NCBI RefSeq assembly: GCF_900166595.1
Contig: NZ_LT745763.1
Span: 2,348,660 to 2,412,659 of the forward strand
DNA length: 64,000 nt
From: Virgibacillus dokdonensis
Lineage (GTDB): Bacteria; Bacillota; Bacilli; Bacillales; Amphibacillaceae
Direction of reading: 5' to 3'
In this document: positions 63,977 through 64,000 of the stretch, one piece after another
How positions within the stretch are numbered: position 1 is the stretch's first letter
How the letters are laid out: the number at the start of each line of letters is the position of its first letter
Position numbers and translations under genes: made by a program
Notes under the pieces: generated by a model
The model's database searches: none
What the model saw: only the letters and a program-made list of their open reading frames with translations
Told to the model about the DNA's origin: nothing

Positions 63977-64000
63977 CTGTATACTCCTCCATTCAATTCT

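Overview
This window looks like low-GC chromosome from an endospore-forming member of the Bacillaceae. Gene order and proteins recall the Oceanobacillus/Virgibacillus group; that placement is an inference from memory, not a search. Evidence for sporulation includes sigG, pro-sigE with spoIIGA, spoVD, spoVE, gerR, ylbJ, ylmC and a YlaJ-type spore lipoprotein. No rRNA, tRNA or CRISPR array was found.

Layout. Positions 1-8.4 kb (minus strand): pgeF(ylmD)-ylmC-sigG-sigE-spoIIGA-ftsZ-ftsA-divIB. Positions 8.5-13.9 kb: an accessory island inside the division/cell-wall (dcw) cluster, with an ISL3-family transposase, a TetR regulator and an RND/MMPL exporter split into two overlapping genes. In B. 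subtilis this position holds murG and murB, which are not here. Positions 14.4-27.3 kb: spoVE-murD-mraY-murF-murE-spoVD-pbpB-ftsL-rsmH-mraZ. Positions 27.6-45.8 kb: bshC, a DUF3397 gene and the ylb region (ylbP, gerR, rpmF, ylbN, tmcAL, sepM, ylbJ, coaD, rsmD, ylbG, ylbF, ylbE, ylbD, ylbC, ylbA), interrupted by a complete-looking IS30-family element, then an AI-2E membrane protein and ctaM. Positions 46.4-54.1 kb: the caa3 oxidase locus ctaG-ctaF-ctaE-ctaD-ctaC-ctaB with divergent ctaA. Positions 54.7-64 kb: pycA, ftsW and the yla group (ylaN, ylaL, ylaJ, ylaI, ylaH, ylaF), ending with an inositol-monophosphatase gene.

How it works together. The mra/mur/fts genes build and place septal peptidoglycan. 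spoVD and spoVE provide the spore-cortex version of the transpeptidase/SEDS pair, while pbpB and ftsW are the vegetative counterparts. spoIIGA, sigE and sigG switch on the mother-cell and forespore programmes after septation, and a near-consensus sigma-F type promoter is visible before sigG. The cta genes build heme A (ctaA, ctaB), the oxidase subunits (ctaC-F) and the assembly factors (ctaG, ctaM). Two helically phased ResD-like boxes lie between ctaB and ctaA.

The most unusual content is between the genes. A roughly 90-100 bp repeat (called R1 here) recurs at about 14 or more intergenic sites, with a short hairpin whose two arms change together between copies. A second nested-palindrome family (R2) has about five copies, and a third (R3) has two copies in opposite orientation. 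The split exporter with its long glutamine/glutamate-rich coiled coil and the break in the dcw cluster are the best gene-level oddities.
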